Origin: Telopea speciosissima
Taxonomy: Eukaryota; Streptophyta; Magnoliopsida; Proteales; Proteaceae
Length of the DNA stretch: 64,000 bases
Assembly (NCBI RefSeq): GCF_018873765.1
Contig: NC_057926.1
Location: 52,929,878-52,993,877 of the forward strand
Reading direction: 5' to 3'
Shown: positions 1-12,095 of the stretch, piece by piece
How the letters are laid out: each line of letters starts with the position of its first letter
Position numbering within the stretch: position 1 is the first letter of the stretch
Notes under the pieces: model-generated
The model's input: the letters and a program-made list of their open reading frames with translations, nothing else
Databases searched by the model: none
Told to the model about the DNA's origin: nothing
Position numbers and translations under genes: made by a program

Positions 1-215
1 CTAACCGGACCTTACTAGTTATATAAAACCGGTACCAAACCGAATCCAAACCGATATCAAACCGTTATCATAAATCGAAATCGACACGAAACCAAACCGC
101 ACCGAAACCGAACATTTCTTAATGGTTTGGTTTCAATTTCTATAAAAGTCACACCGAAACCGAAAAGCCCGAACCAAAACCGGCCCAAACCGGCCCATTG
201 ACACCCTTAATCAAT
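1..215. repeat. CCGAAACCG-rich dispersed repeat end
   Basis: The stretch is dominated by permuted ACCGAAACC/AAACCGGCC words and closes with a TTGACACCCTTAA motif. The same ending style recurs elsewhere in the window (near 15020, 15485, 19728), as in the ends of non-autonomous hAT-like plant elements that begin AGGGTGTCAA. Only part of the element lies in the window. From here to 666 nothing gene-like is seen. Confidence 0.4.
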
Positions 216-678
216 GTATGCATCAACCTTTGGCACACAAATATGCACAAGATGCAAGATTCTTGTTACTTACTACAACTGACACAGAGCGGAGAATCTT
301 GTTACTTAATACAACTGGTTTTAGTCCATAAAAGATTCTTAAATGATCCAGTTTGATACATATACAATATGAAGACTAATGTCGATATTCTTGATTCACA
401 TTTCGAGAAATATCAACGTAACAACCATATAATCACAATGTCCAATTCTATCCATAGTTGCAAACACTTCAAGGTATGTAACCTTGGGACAATATATCGC
501 ATAAAAAAATGATAATGTAAATTAATTTAAATTTAATCTCCTTAAATTGGGTTTGATGGACACATTTATCTAACAAAAAGATAGCATCGCAAAGGAGAAA
601 AGAAAATTAACCCCCAAATCTCATCCCTACCTCAGTAATCTCTATAAAACATTTAATCCTATTACTAGGCCAACATAA

Positions 679-2055
679 AGGACGGGCTTTGGCCCAACGA
701 TAAGGTTGCTCTATTGCGACCTAGTGGTCATAGGTTCGAGTTAGGAAACAGCCTCTCCGCAAAGCAAGGGTAAGGCTGCGTATAATTATGACCCTCCCTA
801 ATGTAGTCCTACATTGGAAGGGATCCAACTAAAAGCCAATAACCAGGATCTCATCTGAAGAGGTAGTTTGGTTAGGTCAAAAATAAGTATTTTGGTTAAA
901 TTTGGGTTAGGGTTTACTGGGACCTAAGGTTTGGTAATAGGGTTACGTCAAGTTGATGTAGGGGAGTCTATTAGTGAAGGTTTCGTTAAGTTTTAACAAG
1001 TCTAGGCCTTTTAATTAGAATCGACAGCAAGGTTAGGGTTAGGGTTTCAGGTTTTTGAAAAGAGAAAAAGATGGATTTTTATGGTTTATGATGGTCTGAT
1101 GAGGGAGCAACTTGGATCGAGTTTTCACTAGTACGACAGGATAATTCGATCAAAGTTTGGAGTAATTTGGCTGGCTGGTTTGGTCTGGGCAGAATTTCGG
1201 TTATGGGATTGATGTTTAGAGATAGAGGGGATGTTAGGGTTTGGTGGTTTAGAGGATTAGAAGAAGAAAGGTTAAAGTTGGGATGAATCAAACTCACTAT
1301 TGTTGCATAATTCCCTTGGCAGCAGCTTGTTTGATTAAGAAACTTGAATTAAAATTGACTCTTTAACTAGAACTTGAAGGAGAGATTCAAAAGAACCACC
1401 CGGGCTTCACACCACAATGTATCGATTGGATTAAACACCAATCCCACCAACGAACCACCCGAGCTTCCCACCGCAAGGTGTCAATTGGATCAAACACCGC
1501 TCCCACCAGCCTTGATCAAACACAAGACAAAATATTCAGTGGAGAAGAAGAGCAGCAAAAGCTTTTCATTAATATCAAAATTTGTGTCCAATACTTGCCC
1601 CCCTTACAACCTTATATAAAGACTCAAAAATAGACTCACACTAAAAAGGAAAGGTTTAACCCAATCGTTAGCCTATTAGGTAACTTAAACTAACTAGGAA
1701 ACTGAAATAGACTCAAATAGTCCTAGTCCAGCCCCACTAAACACTTAAAAGAAAACTGCTAAAATCACTTAAATTGAACCATTGGTTGAACCGTTTCAAT
1801 TTATGAACAAAAACACCAAAATAAAACTTAGTGTGAAACTAAAACGACTAATCCTATATGCAACCTAATTACCCATATTTTAGGCTCATAAAAGTGGTCT
1901 ATTACATAAAAAAACCATGGGATCAAAGGTCCAACATATATATAACCCAACCCTAGACTTATTCCTAATAAAACAAGCCTAGTTTGGTGATAAATCTGCA
2001 TTACTCCCAAAACCCCAGAATGGCAGGAGCCTTGTGCACTGAGTACACCCTTACC
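679..2055 (+). mobile_element. tRNA-derived SINE (Au-type) split by a 1.2-kb insertion
   Basis: A 5' part (about 679-798) has a tRNA-like head: GGCTTTGGCCCAACGATAAG as an A-box region and GGTTCGAGTT as a B-box. It is followed by the AACAGCCTCT...GCAAGGGTAAGGCTGCGTA body typical of Au-type plant SINEs. The 3' part (2004-2055) carries the GGAGCCTTGTGCACTG end. Perfect 12-bp target duplications (AGGCCAACATAA) flank the whole at 667-678 and 2056-2067, so the two halves are one insertion later broken by another element. Confidence 0.75.
799..2003. mobile_element. unclassified 1.2-kb insertion inside the SINE
   Basis: The insert starts TAATGTAG, ends CTGCATTA and is flanked by CTCCC on both sides (794-798, 2004-2008), which reads as a 5-bp target duplication. 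Removing it restores the SINE body. The interior has no convincing coding region. It holds a two-unit tandem repeat of 59 bp (1393-1451, 1452-1510) whose units share GAACCACCC and ATTGGAT. The family is not recognised. Confidence 0.5.
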
Positions 2056-2069
2056 AGGCCAACATAATA

Positions 2070-2580
2070 AAGAAGACTATTACCATCAGCCGACAACTAC
2101 ACCAACCAACAGCAGCAAAACTTCTAGAAACAACTAGAGGAAGGAAAATTGGAAATAAGAAAGAACAACGACAACAAAAAGGATGAGGTTAACAACCCCC
2201 TAATTATGGAGATATTGGGACAACAAGGTTTAAGAATGGATAAAAATGGAAAGAGGTTAAAAAAGATTCATGTACCAGTCAGATTAAGAAGGCTATCTTG
2301 ATTGGAGAATAGAACAATTTTATGAAAAACCCTAATGTAACAAATGTGAAATTTCATTTCATCGCCCATATACAGCCCAGAAACCCCCCCCAAGTAATAG
2401 TAGATTTTGTTGGCTAAAGCCCTGAAAATTTTGGTTGAATAATCCTGAAGTTTTCAAAGGAATATAGTGTATCCTCTTGAGTGTCTTACATCAACCATTA
2501 AAGGGAAAAACTTGTATCTACAGGCTTTTCAACGAAAGATGAACCACTACCATTTAATATTATATGTATTGGTGGTGGTG
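2070..2580. other. intergenic, nothing identified
   Basis: AT-rich sequence without an open frame, repeat structure or RNA fold that I can support. Confidence 0.5.
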
Positions 2581-3283
2581 TTATCCAAGATTTGGGAGTG
2601 GAGCAACGACAGCAAGAGGAGCATAATCTAACTTGTCTACATATTGCAGACACACCAGTAAACAGGACAGTCTACAAGTTCGAAAAGAAAACTAAAATAC
2701 CAAATATCCTCAAACGAAAATAGAGAACAATAAAAGATATACAAAGAAAAGAAATCTTTGAGTGTGCAATAACTCCAATCAAAAAATACCCAAGAGAAAA
2801 AGTCTAAACCGCAAAAGCAGCCCACGCAATAATTCATCGAAAGTCAATACTATTATGAAATTAAAACTACCGGTCCCTACATCCATTAGATGTACGATAA
2901 TTAACCTATAAAATGAACGTAGTGGTCACCAAAATAGCATTTTTCTGATAAATTGGAAAATTTTCAATCTTGCCAGATACTCCACAGTACTATGAGTAAG
3001 TCCCAATAATTTAAAAACATTCAAAACTCGTTTTGGATTGATTTCAAGCAACTGCTCTTCCGGATCCTTGATTCTCGGAGAAGAAACAAAATGAACAACA
3101 TTTGCACAGTGATAAGACAGAACTATAACCCGATAGACTAAACGAAACGGGGAATTTCCTTCGTTAAGCTTAAAATGCAGGATCATATAGGGAAACAGAA
3201 AAGTAACAACCAAACTCACCCGCGAGAGAGAGGTGAAGTTGTGCAATAAAGCACAAGAGAACATAAACAAGCTTGGCGGCCAT
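2581..3283 (-). CDS. possible two-exon small secreted peptide gene (weak)
   Basis: On the minus strand an ATG at 3281-3283 in good context (CGCCATGGCC) opens 21 codons reading MAAKLVYVLLCF then IAQLHLSLA, a convincing signal peptide. It runs into a donor-like G|GTGAGT at 3219/3220. If that intron ends at TAG|ACAAG (acceptor before 2636), exon 2 (2581-2636) adds DKLDYAPLAVVAPLPNLG and a TAA stop, with phase preserved. The mature part would be 18 residues and contains an acidic DY pair. No family is recognised. The leader exon is the stronger half; the acceptor choice is inference and other exons could exist. An upstream G-box palindrome near 3500 is consistent with a promoter. Confidence 0.25.
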
Positions 3284-3496
3284 GGCGACGATAAGATAAA
3301 ATCAAAGGAGAAGCTTGGACAGCTATACCATGGTCCTGTCACAGCCTTTCCTCTCCCTCTCCCTCTCGCCTTTTTGAAAAGAACGATTTTAATTTTAAAG
3401 TTGATTGACCTACGAGGAGGGTATGATTATATGAATGCCCTTTCAAATGAGAACTGAGAATCTGAGCTGAGATGCTCTCTCCCTTCTCTCTCTCCC

Positions 3497-3508
3497 GCGC
3501 ACGTGCGC
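3497..3508. promoter_or_regulatory. G-box palindrome
   Basis: GCGCACGTGCGC is a perfect 12-bp palindrome around the CACGTG G-box core bound by plant bZIP/bHLH factors. It lies about 215 bp upstream of the minus-strand ATG at 3283, in a short locally GC-rich, CT-rich patch. It may be a promoter element of that weak gene, or chance. Confidence 0.3.
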
Positions 3509-3660
3509 TCTGGGCCTTAATGTCCTCAATTTCAGGCCTGGCCCAATGTGCATATAGACTTTAGACCCTAATATTCTATTAGGCAAAAGGGAAAAGTTTT
3601 TTTTTTGGGGTGTGGGGAAAGTGAAAGTTTTCCTCGACTGTGCGGTGAAGTGAAGGGATG

Positions 3661-4949
3661 GTACAACTATCATGCACGTTGTTGCATGACATCATTTAGA
3701 AACCAATCAAAGGCCTTGGTTAAGGGATTATCCCTTGAGCATGGCTGAAGAAAAACTTGGTCCATGTCCTGGAAGACCCGAAACCCACCTCATCAGTGAA
3801 GTTTTAGTGTCAAATAAAAAAAGAAAAGTTCTTAGAAAATTAGTTCAAGTAGCAAAAATTGCATACACAACACTACATTTTCTAATAGTAAAATAATATT
3901 CTTGTAATTTTGAAGAATTTTAACATGTTTTTTTACGAATTCTCATGCTTGTTTCAACTTTCAAGTTGAAATTTGACTATTGAATGTATATAAGGTTCTT
4001 TATCACATAGATCCACCAATATTTTTCTATGTATACATTTGAGAAATGATAATAAAATTTATATGTCACTATAGTTGGTGACACCTATATTTTCACTTTT
4101 TTATGCTAGGCAAAGATACAATGATGCTAGAATGGCCGAACACGTTCATGTAAAAAAATTTTTGTTACTTTTTTTCCTATAAACACCAAAGGAAAAGGTT
4201 CCCTGAGCTATAAGGGGAGGGTATGTTGATACCTCTCTCTCTATCTCTCTCTCCTCCTCGTATGATGTAATGTTATTGTCCTCCTATGTATGAAACAGTT
4301 CTATCTCACCTTATTAGTGTGTTCCCCTATGTTGTGTGATCAAAGAACCTTCTTCTAAACATTAATTTTGCATAAATGAAAGAGGTCATATGTCATGCAC
4401 GAATTGTGTTATTTATGATTGTGCAATTCAACTCAATTGTGTCTCACAAGTGTCGTGCTAGCGTTAATTTTAGTTCATATAAAAAACATTAAAACTATCA
4501 GAAGCAAGCTCAATCCTTGTGTCAATTTGAAAACATTTGTCTTGTAAAATATATCACCCTTTTTATAGGACAATGTTATTATATAAATGAGATTGATATC
4601 CATGTCTGGCTATACTATAGCGTGCACTAGTGCCTCTCTCTCTCTCTCTCTCTCCCACTCTCCCGCTCTCCCTCCCCATAATAGGGGATAAATATATCAT
4701 TTCTCTGATACCAATTGGGGCATGAGATCGTACAACTAGGATACATGTGAAAAACATAGAAGATAATAAGAGATTATGAAAACAAAAATATAGAATCTAT
4801 TGTTTTATTGTAGAAAACACTCTTGGAAACCACTTAACATAAAAGTCTTACAATAAAATTTTAAAGTACAAATTACCAATAAAACGAAGTATAAGGACTA
4901 AAAATTACAAAAGCCAAATATCTTAATATAAAAGAGTGTTGGTATATCA
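3661..4949. other. intergenic, low complexity
   Basis: AT-rich with a short (TC)n run at about 4632-4653 and related CT-rich tracts near 4233-4257. No gene seen. Confidence 0.5.
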
Positions 4950-5189
4950 AAGGATGGAAGAAGAGTATGGTTCTCTACAGAACACTCACTCACTCAATGC
5001 TACTACAAATAAAACACTTACAGGAAAAACACTTATAAAGCATAAAAGATGTCACAAAAAAATAACACAAAGGAAAGAAGAAGATTATGGTTATCTATAA
5101 AACACACACTCACTTAATGGTACTATAAACAAGAAACTCAAAGGAAAAACACTCACAAAGCATGAAAACTACTACAAAAGAAGTAACAG
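4950..5189. repeat. tandem repeat, 2 x 120 bp
   Basis: Two diverged units with a period of 120 bp. Both contain GGAAGAAGA.TATGGTT (variants), CACTCACT and CAGGAAAAACACT/AAGGAAAAACACT words in the same order. No coding potential. Confidence 0.6.
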
Positions 5190-5366
5190 ATGAAACTTTG
5201 TTAAAGAGAGGAGTAAAAAAGGAAATGTTGTTAAAGATGGCAGACTAGAAGAACTTTGCTTCAACTCTATTTTTATCTTTCTATTTTGTGATTAACTTGT
5301 GATCTCTATCTTATGATCTATTAACTTGTGATTTACTTAAGGAAGAGCTTTTTATTTGTAAACTTT

Positions 5367-5690
5367 TGGGTCCTGTTTGTTTGATGGGGACTGAAGTGGA
5401 GTGGAAAAGTGTTGATGTGACACTTTAAAATCTCACTCCAATGTTGGTTGTTTAACGTAGGATTGTGAACTTACAAAAGCTCAGGGAATAACATTAAATG
5501 CTTTGTCTACTGACGTGGCACTTGAAATCTCACCCTTATGTTGTCCAAAGTCTCACAAAAAACAAAGGACTTTGGTTACTGTTCATGGGAAAAGTAAAAA
5601 TCCCACTCATGTTCCCCAACCCACTACACTATGGGATCTAGTCCCACAACGTTCCCACCCCATCATCCCCGTCAAACAAAAATGGCCTTG
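5367..5690. mobile_element. MITE-like element with CCTGTTTGTTTGA ends
   Basis: The left end reads GGGTCCTGTTTGTTTGATGG. The right end, read on the minus strand, is GGCCATTTTTGTTTGACGGG. These form imperfect inverted ends around an interior that also pairs loosely (CACTCC and CCCAC blocks). This fits a short non-autonomous DNA transposon; no clear target duplication was found. Confidence 0.4.
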
Positions 5691-5717
5691 AGAGAGCTTT
5701 AATGTTCTACCAAAAAA

Positions 5718-8700
5718 AAAAAAAAAGATAGCTTGTATGCTTGAAGTAGGAAGTGGACAAGCCATTATGTGAACGGAGGGTCATTTTTTGTGAAGAATTG
5801 ACAACTCATTTCTCGATGGTGCACAACTCACTTGTTTGAGTGTAATACTTCATTTGTTGAACAACTTACTTGTTTGAGTGAAGAACACTTCATTTGATTG
5901 AATATTTTTTTTTTGTAAGAATTTGATTGAGATGTTGACACTTGGCTGGTAGTGTGATAAAAAAAACCAACCAACTTTAAAAGGGTGTAAGGAAAAAGCC
6001 ATCCAACTTTAGAAAGAAATATGTATGTGAAATTGAACGGTGAAAACACTTGATTCTTTTGTGAAAAATCTTTGTTATTGTCACTGATTATGTGATGTGA
6101 AGACATGCGCTAGTATGCGATTAGTGATAAATGGGTGTCTTTTCTTTTATTTTTCTTTTTCTTTGTACATGTACAAGTACAAGACAAGTTTACTTGTCTT
6201 CAAGGCCATGGCCTTGAAGTATCGGTCAATCTCAGAAGATGAAGCCAAGTATCATATACTTCATCAATGTTAGGATTGGATAGAGGTGATTGAGTTCTTA
6301 AGAAATTGAAATTATGTTGTAGAAATTTCTCAATGAAAGGGAAGGGGTGACTAAGGTCACGAAGATTGTCAGAAAACCAATTTTGAATTCCACATATTGG
6401 AGAATGGATAAGATACTTTCATCAAAGAAGATGATAGGTTTTTTTTTTGTACGAAAGAAGATGATAGGTTACAAGTATGATGCAAGATAAGAGGGGATTA
6501 TGTAAAGTAATAATTGTATAGGCATGAGAAGAAATTCCGATTGTTGAAGAGATTTGTACCATGTGAAGAAATTATATTTTCTAACTTCCTATTATGTTAT
6601 TCATTCCAAAAATCTCGAATTTGTCTTTGTTTTTTACCTATATAATTTTTCAAAAGTCATTTTCTATTTTATCTATTATGGGGAGGTAACATATATTTTC
6701 TATGAAATTCTTTATCTATTTTAAAATCTATTTCTATCATATTAATTTCAAAATTAATTTTTGAACTAAGAGGTTGTTTGTAGGTAAGATGGATGATTTT
6801 TGTAGGTTTTATATTTTCAAAAAGGGAAAAGGTTGTGTACAATGCCAGCTCAAAAATGAAATTGCACACCCCTTCACATATAGTGTTCATGTGAGGGGGT
6901 GATATGTCATAAAAGCTCCTATCCATTTAGTTAGATTCCAAAGAAAGTTCATTATTCACCCAAAACTGCAGTCAGGAAGTGTATGGAACACTCTCCCTTT
7001 CAAGAATTCTAATACTTGAACTTTCATTTCTAAGATTTGTGGTTGAGGGAACTGTACCTCACAACAAATTAGTTTTAGGATGACGGTTACAATTTCAACT
7101 ATTGGATAAAGAGTTCAAGATCTGAATTGGCTACATATCAAATTCCAATGTATATCCATGTATCTCCTCATAGTCCCGTGGACCCTCTTCTTAGTTTTGC
7201 ATTTCTATAGTGGTAGGCTGTTTTAGATAGGCTGAAACTAGACATGCGGACAAAAGACCTGGGTTAAATTGTATTGGAGCTACCATGTGCATGAGATTTG
7301 ATATCAAATGTGATTTCACGAATCACCTATTGTATTTTAATAGAAATGAAGTGATGTTAGAGGATCAAAAGAATTATTGTAGTCTTTGTTTGGTTGCAAG
7401 GGAAATTAGAAGGACGAGACATGAATTTTTAAACCTAAAAAAGAAACTTTTAAAATCATTATGCCTCATGATTATATCGTTAATTCCAAGTCATTCCATA
7501 TTTGGTTATTAAATTCACTTTACTTTGAATCTAAATCCAAAGGCTTCGAATGATTGCAAGGAAATTTTCAAACCTCAAAAACTAACTTTTGTATGGGAAC
7601 CTGCACTTCTACCAAAAAAAAAAAAAAAAAGGTATGGGAACATGGACATTGGAGTTTTTTATTTACTATTCTCTGGGACATTAAGTCTGTAATTAAGCTA
7701 TTTTCTAAAGTATCAATGGTTAAACATATTAAGGATCAGATAGGTACAACTCATGCTATGGCTCGCAAGAGTAGAAAATCTTAATACTTGTGTTTTAGAC
7801 AATTTTGTATCTTTTATCTTTTCTTAATAAAATTCATCTTCACAAAAACAAAGAAAAAAAAATTAATGTGGTGTAACAAAATGAGGTTACGTGGGTTGGG
7901 TCTTATTTTTTTGGTCCAGGATAGATTTGGGTCCATTACTATTTTATTGTTAACAGGCTGGGCTGGGCTGGGCTTCATTTAAATTTAAAAGACATCTTTT
8001 AGTAATAGTAATATTCTTTTAAGAAGACACAACTCTTACATAGAGATGTGGTGAAAACACTTGATTTGGAATCTCTTTAAGAGATTGAATCTATGCAGTT
8101 GAGAACCAAAGGTTAATCCATTTCAGAAGGCCACTTTGAAAGGTACATGTCCTTTATAAATAGAGGAGGCTGGTAGCCATTTTAATATATTTTAGTACAC
8201 ACATAGAACTTGTGCTCTCCTTCTCCACCGTGTACAAGTGTGTGCATGCTTAATTGTTGATTTCCGTCGTTTGATCGATTGAAATATTGTTTGAATTTGA
8301 ATTGTCTGAGTATTATTCCGAAGTTTTTGAAGGGGTTTGTAGTAGCAGAGTGCACTGTTATTATTAGAAGCAAACAAAATTGTTGTATTTTCTTCCCTTC
8401 CCAACCCGAGGTGCTTGGCCATTAGTGTGATTTAAGAAATTGTTGTACTTATCGAGGCAAACTCAAAATGTAATATATAAAAGGTTAGATGATAGACATG
8501 CGTAAGAGATGTTGTAAAGGATATCTAAGGGTGTATGTGGTTTTTTTCTTCATAAAAAAAACAAAAAAAAATAAATTGTTGTATTTAGAGGCCTACTCGC
8601 AGTAGGGGGGGGGTGTTTAAATTCTTATGGAGAGTGCCTATTGGTATGTCTAAGCATTCTCTCTCATCTTACTCAAGATTTTGGGTTTTCACACTCCAAA

Positions 8701-8990
8701 AGACGATTACATCTCTCATCGTTGCCTTGTTTACATATCATTTGGTGCTACAATACTACTACCAAACACTATATTAGTTAGGGAGTGGTATGAGGGTTGA
8801 ACACGCCACCAATTCTGAACCTAAACCAAAACTCAACTGATTAATAGCCAACAAGTGTGCTACAACACAGGCTTCGATTATTAAATAATCAAAATCTTCT
8901 CTTTTCCTACCTTCTCACTAGAGTACAAATCTGAATTCTGAATTGCCAATAATCAATCTTAAAAGTGTAAAATATTATTTAATATAGGTA
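5718..8990. other. intergenic with small retro-insertions
   Basis: No gene found. It contains two very short poly-A-tailed insertions with duplicated targets. At 6424-6471 an AGAAGATGATAGG repeat flanks TTTTTTTTTTGTACG. At 7591-7641 GTATGGGAAC repeats flank a short TCTACC-polyA insert (7601-7631). At 6820-6985 lies a diverged copy of the repeat that also occurs at 22270-22410 (shared GATATGTCATAAA and AAAACTGCAG words). The rest is unassigned AT-rich sequence. Confidence 0.5.
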
Positions 8991-9021
8991 AATATGTTTT
9001 GTAAATAACTTTGGTTATCAA

Positions 9022-9092
9022 GCGCAACTGGTGTAGTGGTATCATAGAACCCACCCACAGTACTGATCAGGGTTCGATTATCCGGACGCGCA
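9022..9092 (+). pseudogene. degenerate tRNA-Gly(CCC)-like sequence
   Basis: 71 nt with the order of a plant glycine tRNA: 5' GCGCAACTGGTGTAGTGGTA (acceptor and D-arm), an anticodon loop CACCCAC giving anticodon CCC, then GGGTTCGATT as T-loop/B-box. The fold is damaged. The anticodon stem has about two mispairs, the T-stem is disturbed around TATCCGG, and only the outer acceptor pairs (GCGC/GCGC) hold. No T-rich terminator follows at once. Probably a tRNA pseudogene or the head of a decayed SINE, not a working tRNA. Confidence 0.55.
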
Positions 9093-9276
9093 TTTCAAAT
9101 CTATTATTTTATAAGTTTTGCTATTTAATTATGCTGGTAACCGCGTTAGTGGGTAGAGAACTTTCGTAGGCACTAGAATGGATCTTAATTCAAGGAGTGG
9201 AATATGATTATTTTATTGTACATGCAATTGATAGGGTCTTCGATGTTGGGAGGGGGGACGGACGGTTATTATTTAA

Positions 9277-9528
9277 TTCATTTTTATGAATAAAATGGAT
9301 TAAATAGTCGATTCGAATCCTCTTCAAATCTTCCCAATCGTTGAATAGGTGGTTACAAAGAAATTGGGATCAGAGTTGGCCTCGATCTTTTTCCCACTAA
9401 AATTCATTTTTATGAATAAAATGGATTAAATAGTTGACTCGAATCCTCTCCAAATCTTCCCAACCGTTGAATAGGTGGTTACAAAGACATTGGGATTAGA
9501 GTTGGCCTGGATCTTTTTCCCACTAATT
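9277..9528. repeat. tandem repeat, 2 x 126 bp
   Basis: Two adjacent units of 126 bp (9277-9402, 9403-9528) with only a handful of differences, each starting TTCATTTTTATGAATAAAAT and ending near TTTTTCCCACTAA. The first 17 bp hold a small palindrome (TTCATTTTTATGAA). The high identity suggests a recent duplication. Confidence 0.85.
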
Positions 9529-11200
9529 GTTATTCACAATGAACAACTTTTGCTATAAAGAGCATTAAAGGTGCTTGCTTAACATGAAAATTGTCATAAC
9601 TCATAACACAATTCTCAAACATAATTATAAATCTATAATTAATGAGGTTTCCAAAATTCTTATACAATTATAAACTTTTATTGATATTTTTTTTTGGTGC
9701 TGTTCTTTATGCCGCGGTACAAACTGTGCCCAAGCACATGGGGTGAGCAGCGCAATGACATTCTCCCTTTTCTTTTTATGGTAAAAACCTTTATTGACAT
9801 TTCAACTTACCACGTATACTAACAAGGACAAGGGATCAAGACCTCCAAATCCTCCAATCCATATCACCATATGTGTGGTCCATCAAGGAAAGAGTACAAG
9901 TAATGCTTTAATCCCCACCAGACATTAACCTAACCCATAGGCTAATATCACCATAATTACGAGCAACTTGGCTTTAGAGTGTGATGTGTACTCAATATAT
10001 ACTCACGTTCATGCATCTGTCCCTAGTGTCACATTAACTCATTAAACGTGGATGTGGATCTGTTGCCTCACCTTGTGAACTTGTCCTACCTCACCTTCCT
10101 TAGTTCCCACCACTAGGTTGTTTTTTCTAAAGCTTATCCACTTCATTGCTGGCTTGACAAAAGCTGGAAACAACCCCACTATATTATATTCCATTAAAAC
10201 TAAGCCGGGTTTAACCAAATCAAACCAACCTGCTCTCAAACCAACAAGGGTTCAAATATGATTTTTCTTGTTAAACCACATAGAATCATGTTTGGAAAAT
10301 CAGGTTTTACAACTCGATTTGTCATTTTCAAAACCTGATGAGTTAGACGTGTTAAATCTAGTCTAGGCAAATCATGTTTGTAATTATTATTATTATTATT
10401 TTTCTTATCCTTCTTTGAGTGAGGAGGGATTGAGGTTACAGATACTTTACACAATGAGAAGACAACAAAGGAAAAAAAATAAAAATTCTAGAGTTTTAGT
10501 TAATTGTAAACCAAACTTGTGGTCTACAAATAGTATATGACTATGAAAAAAAAAAAGAAAAAAGGATTCGGAGAATTTCACATGAGTCATGTAAAACACC
10601 GAACCAATAAAAACTCGAACTGATTTCTTAAACTTGGGTGAGTGTTCATTACTCTTAATCAGATTTCATGTGTGTGTGTGTGTGTGTGTGTGTGGTGTTA
10701 GAAACGATTGGTTTGGTTGATTGATGATTACGAATTGAACGGTTTGATTTGCTGAGTGGTCTGGTTTTAAATGCATGTTCAATCCCGATCAGACGATCCA
10801 GTCCGCATGATTTGATGACTTTTCTATAGTCTGTTACAAAATGGAATGTAAAATGTCAACGGATAAACATGATAACAGCCAATGAAGATACCTTGTTTAG
10901 GAATCTTTGTATAACTTTTCTTCCTAAAAGTAGGCCTGCAAAATGCTGTATTTAGGAATCTTCTTGTAACTTTCCATCCTAATAAAATATACTATGGTGC
11001 CTTCCAAGTTTGGAAGTTGGTACTTGGAAGACACACCGTACAAGACAAAGCTGAAAGCTGGCTTCACTCGAGATCATTTCATGGAAATTGCTTTTACTTC
11101 AGGTATTGGAGCACGTTGCCCATGCACGTGGTTACATTTAACTTGGATTTTGCATCTAATACAAAATGTCAAAAATACCCTCATCATCCGCTGACATAGA
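9529..11200. other. intergenic, (TG)n microsatellite
   Basis: No gene identified. Contains a (TG)n run at about 10672-10696. At 10885-10985 there are two related stretches sharing TTTAGGAATCTT and TAACTTT.CATCCT-like words, a small local duplication. Confidence 0.5.
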
Positions 11201-11205
11201 TTTAC

Positions 11206-11525
11206 TAGAACGCGTTGCAACTATAAGGCGCTTTCAGCGTACCCAGTGCACAGGGCTCTCACTACTGGTTAGATTGACAAAAACTCGTTGCAACTATAAG
11301 CGCTTTCAGTGTACCCAGTGCACAGGACTCTCGCCACAGGTCTAAGAAGGGTCTTAATTTATGCAACTATTATCACTGTTTTTGTAATAACACTATTTTT
11401 ATAATCAGACCCATGAGGAAGGTCACAATGTCCGCAACCTTACTCTTGTTTTCACAAAGAGATTGTTTGCAAACTCGAACCCATGACCACCTTATATCAT
11501 TGCACCAAGGCCCGCCCTTAAAAGA
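11206..11525 (-). mobile_element. Au-type SINE with internally duplicated 3' end
   Basis: Read on the minus strand, the head (about 11525-11440) contains GGTCATGGGTTCGAGTTTGC and the CAATCTCTTTGTGAAAACAA body. The tail block GTGCACTGGGTACACTGAAA occurs twice, at about 11281-11350 and again at 11206-11280, as a roughly 77-bp tandem copy sharing GCAACTATAA. About 70 bp of foreign AT-rich sequence separates body and tail. Confidence 0.6.
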
Positions 11526-11533
11526 TACTTTGG

Positions 11534-11640
11534 ATGGGTCTTTATCCCCTCCAGTTCCCTGCCCAGCCCAGTTTCCGAATTCCTCTAACAAGGGGGATGG
11601 AATGACCATCGGGCTGGGAATGGGAGGAGATAATTTTTCC
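11534..11640. mobile_element. hairpin MITE of the TTTATCC family (short copy)
   Basis: Left arm GGGTCTTTATCCCCTCCAGT, right arm ending GGAGATAATTTTTCC. It matches the element at 13966-14145 along the left arm (CTCTAACAAGG, CCAGTT) but has a much shorter right arm, so it looks internally deleted. Confidence 0.5.
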
Positions 11641-11764
11641 ACTTCTGATTGGACGATTTTGCCCCTAATTTTTTTTTTACAGTTTTACCCTCTATACCGT
11701 TCCACCAATGCCTGAATCTTAACTATTACGTCATTGGTCATTGGTCAGGTCGCCGGAAGAAGTC

Positions 11765-11914
11765 ATGCCGGAAGTCGACGGCAGGTCAGTGCCGCAGTAC
11801 CACGATCTACTTAGATTCAGGGAACTTTTTGAGCGTCTGATTAGGATCCAGTACAGTGTGATACCAATCCCATGGTTAATAAGCAACAAAAAAAAATTGG
11901 CACAAAATATATGA
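11765..11914 (+). other. 49-codon open frame, unidentified
   Basis: An ATG opens MPEVDGRSVPQYHDLLRFRE followed by LFERLIRIQYSVIPIPWLIS and a short lysine-rich tail before TGA. The first half is charged and amphipathic like a real protein fragment, and the local composition (GCCGGAAG, GTCGACGGC) is less AT-rich than its surroundings. No family recognised. It converges on the MKK gene with about 180 bp between stops. It may be an exon relic or chance. Confidence 0.2.
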
Positions 11915-12095
11915 AAGAATAAATTTAGTTAATTTTTGCTAATCTCTTTGTTATTGGCCGAAAAAGGAAATGAAAACTGTACACAAAATTCCTATCCAGA
12001 AAGAATAAAAAAGAAAAGATCCCCATTTAGTATGTACAGGTACCGTCGCCGGAGATTTCAAAAATCGATTACGATTACGAGGATTTAATTTCTGA

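Noticed and set aside
9022-9092. Functional tRNA-Gly
   Set aside because: Mispairs in the anticodon, T and acceptor stems and no adjacent terminator make it a relic.
9277-9528. CRISPR-like or regularly spaced repeat
   Set aside because: Only two adjacent units with no spacers, in a plant genome.
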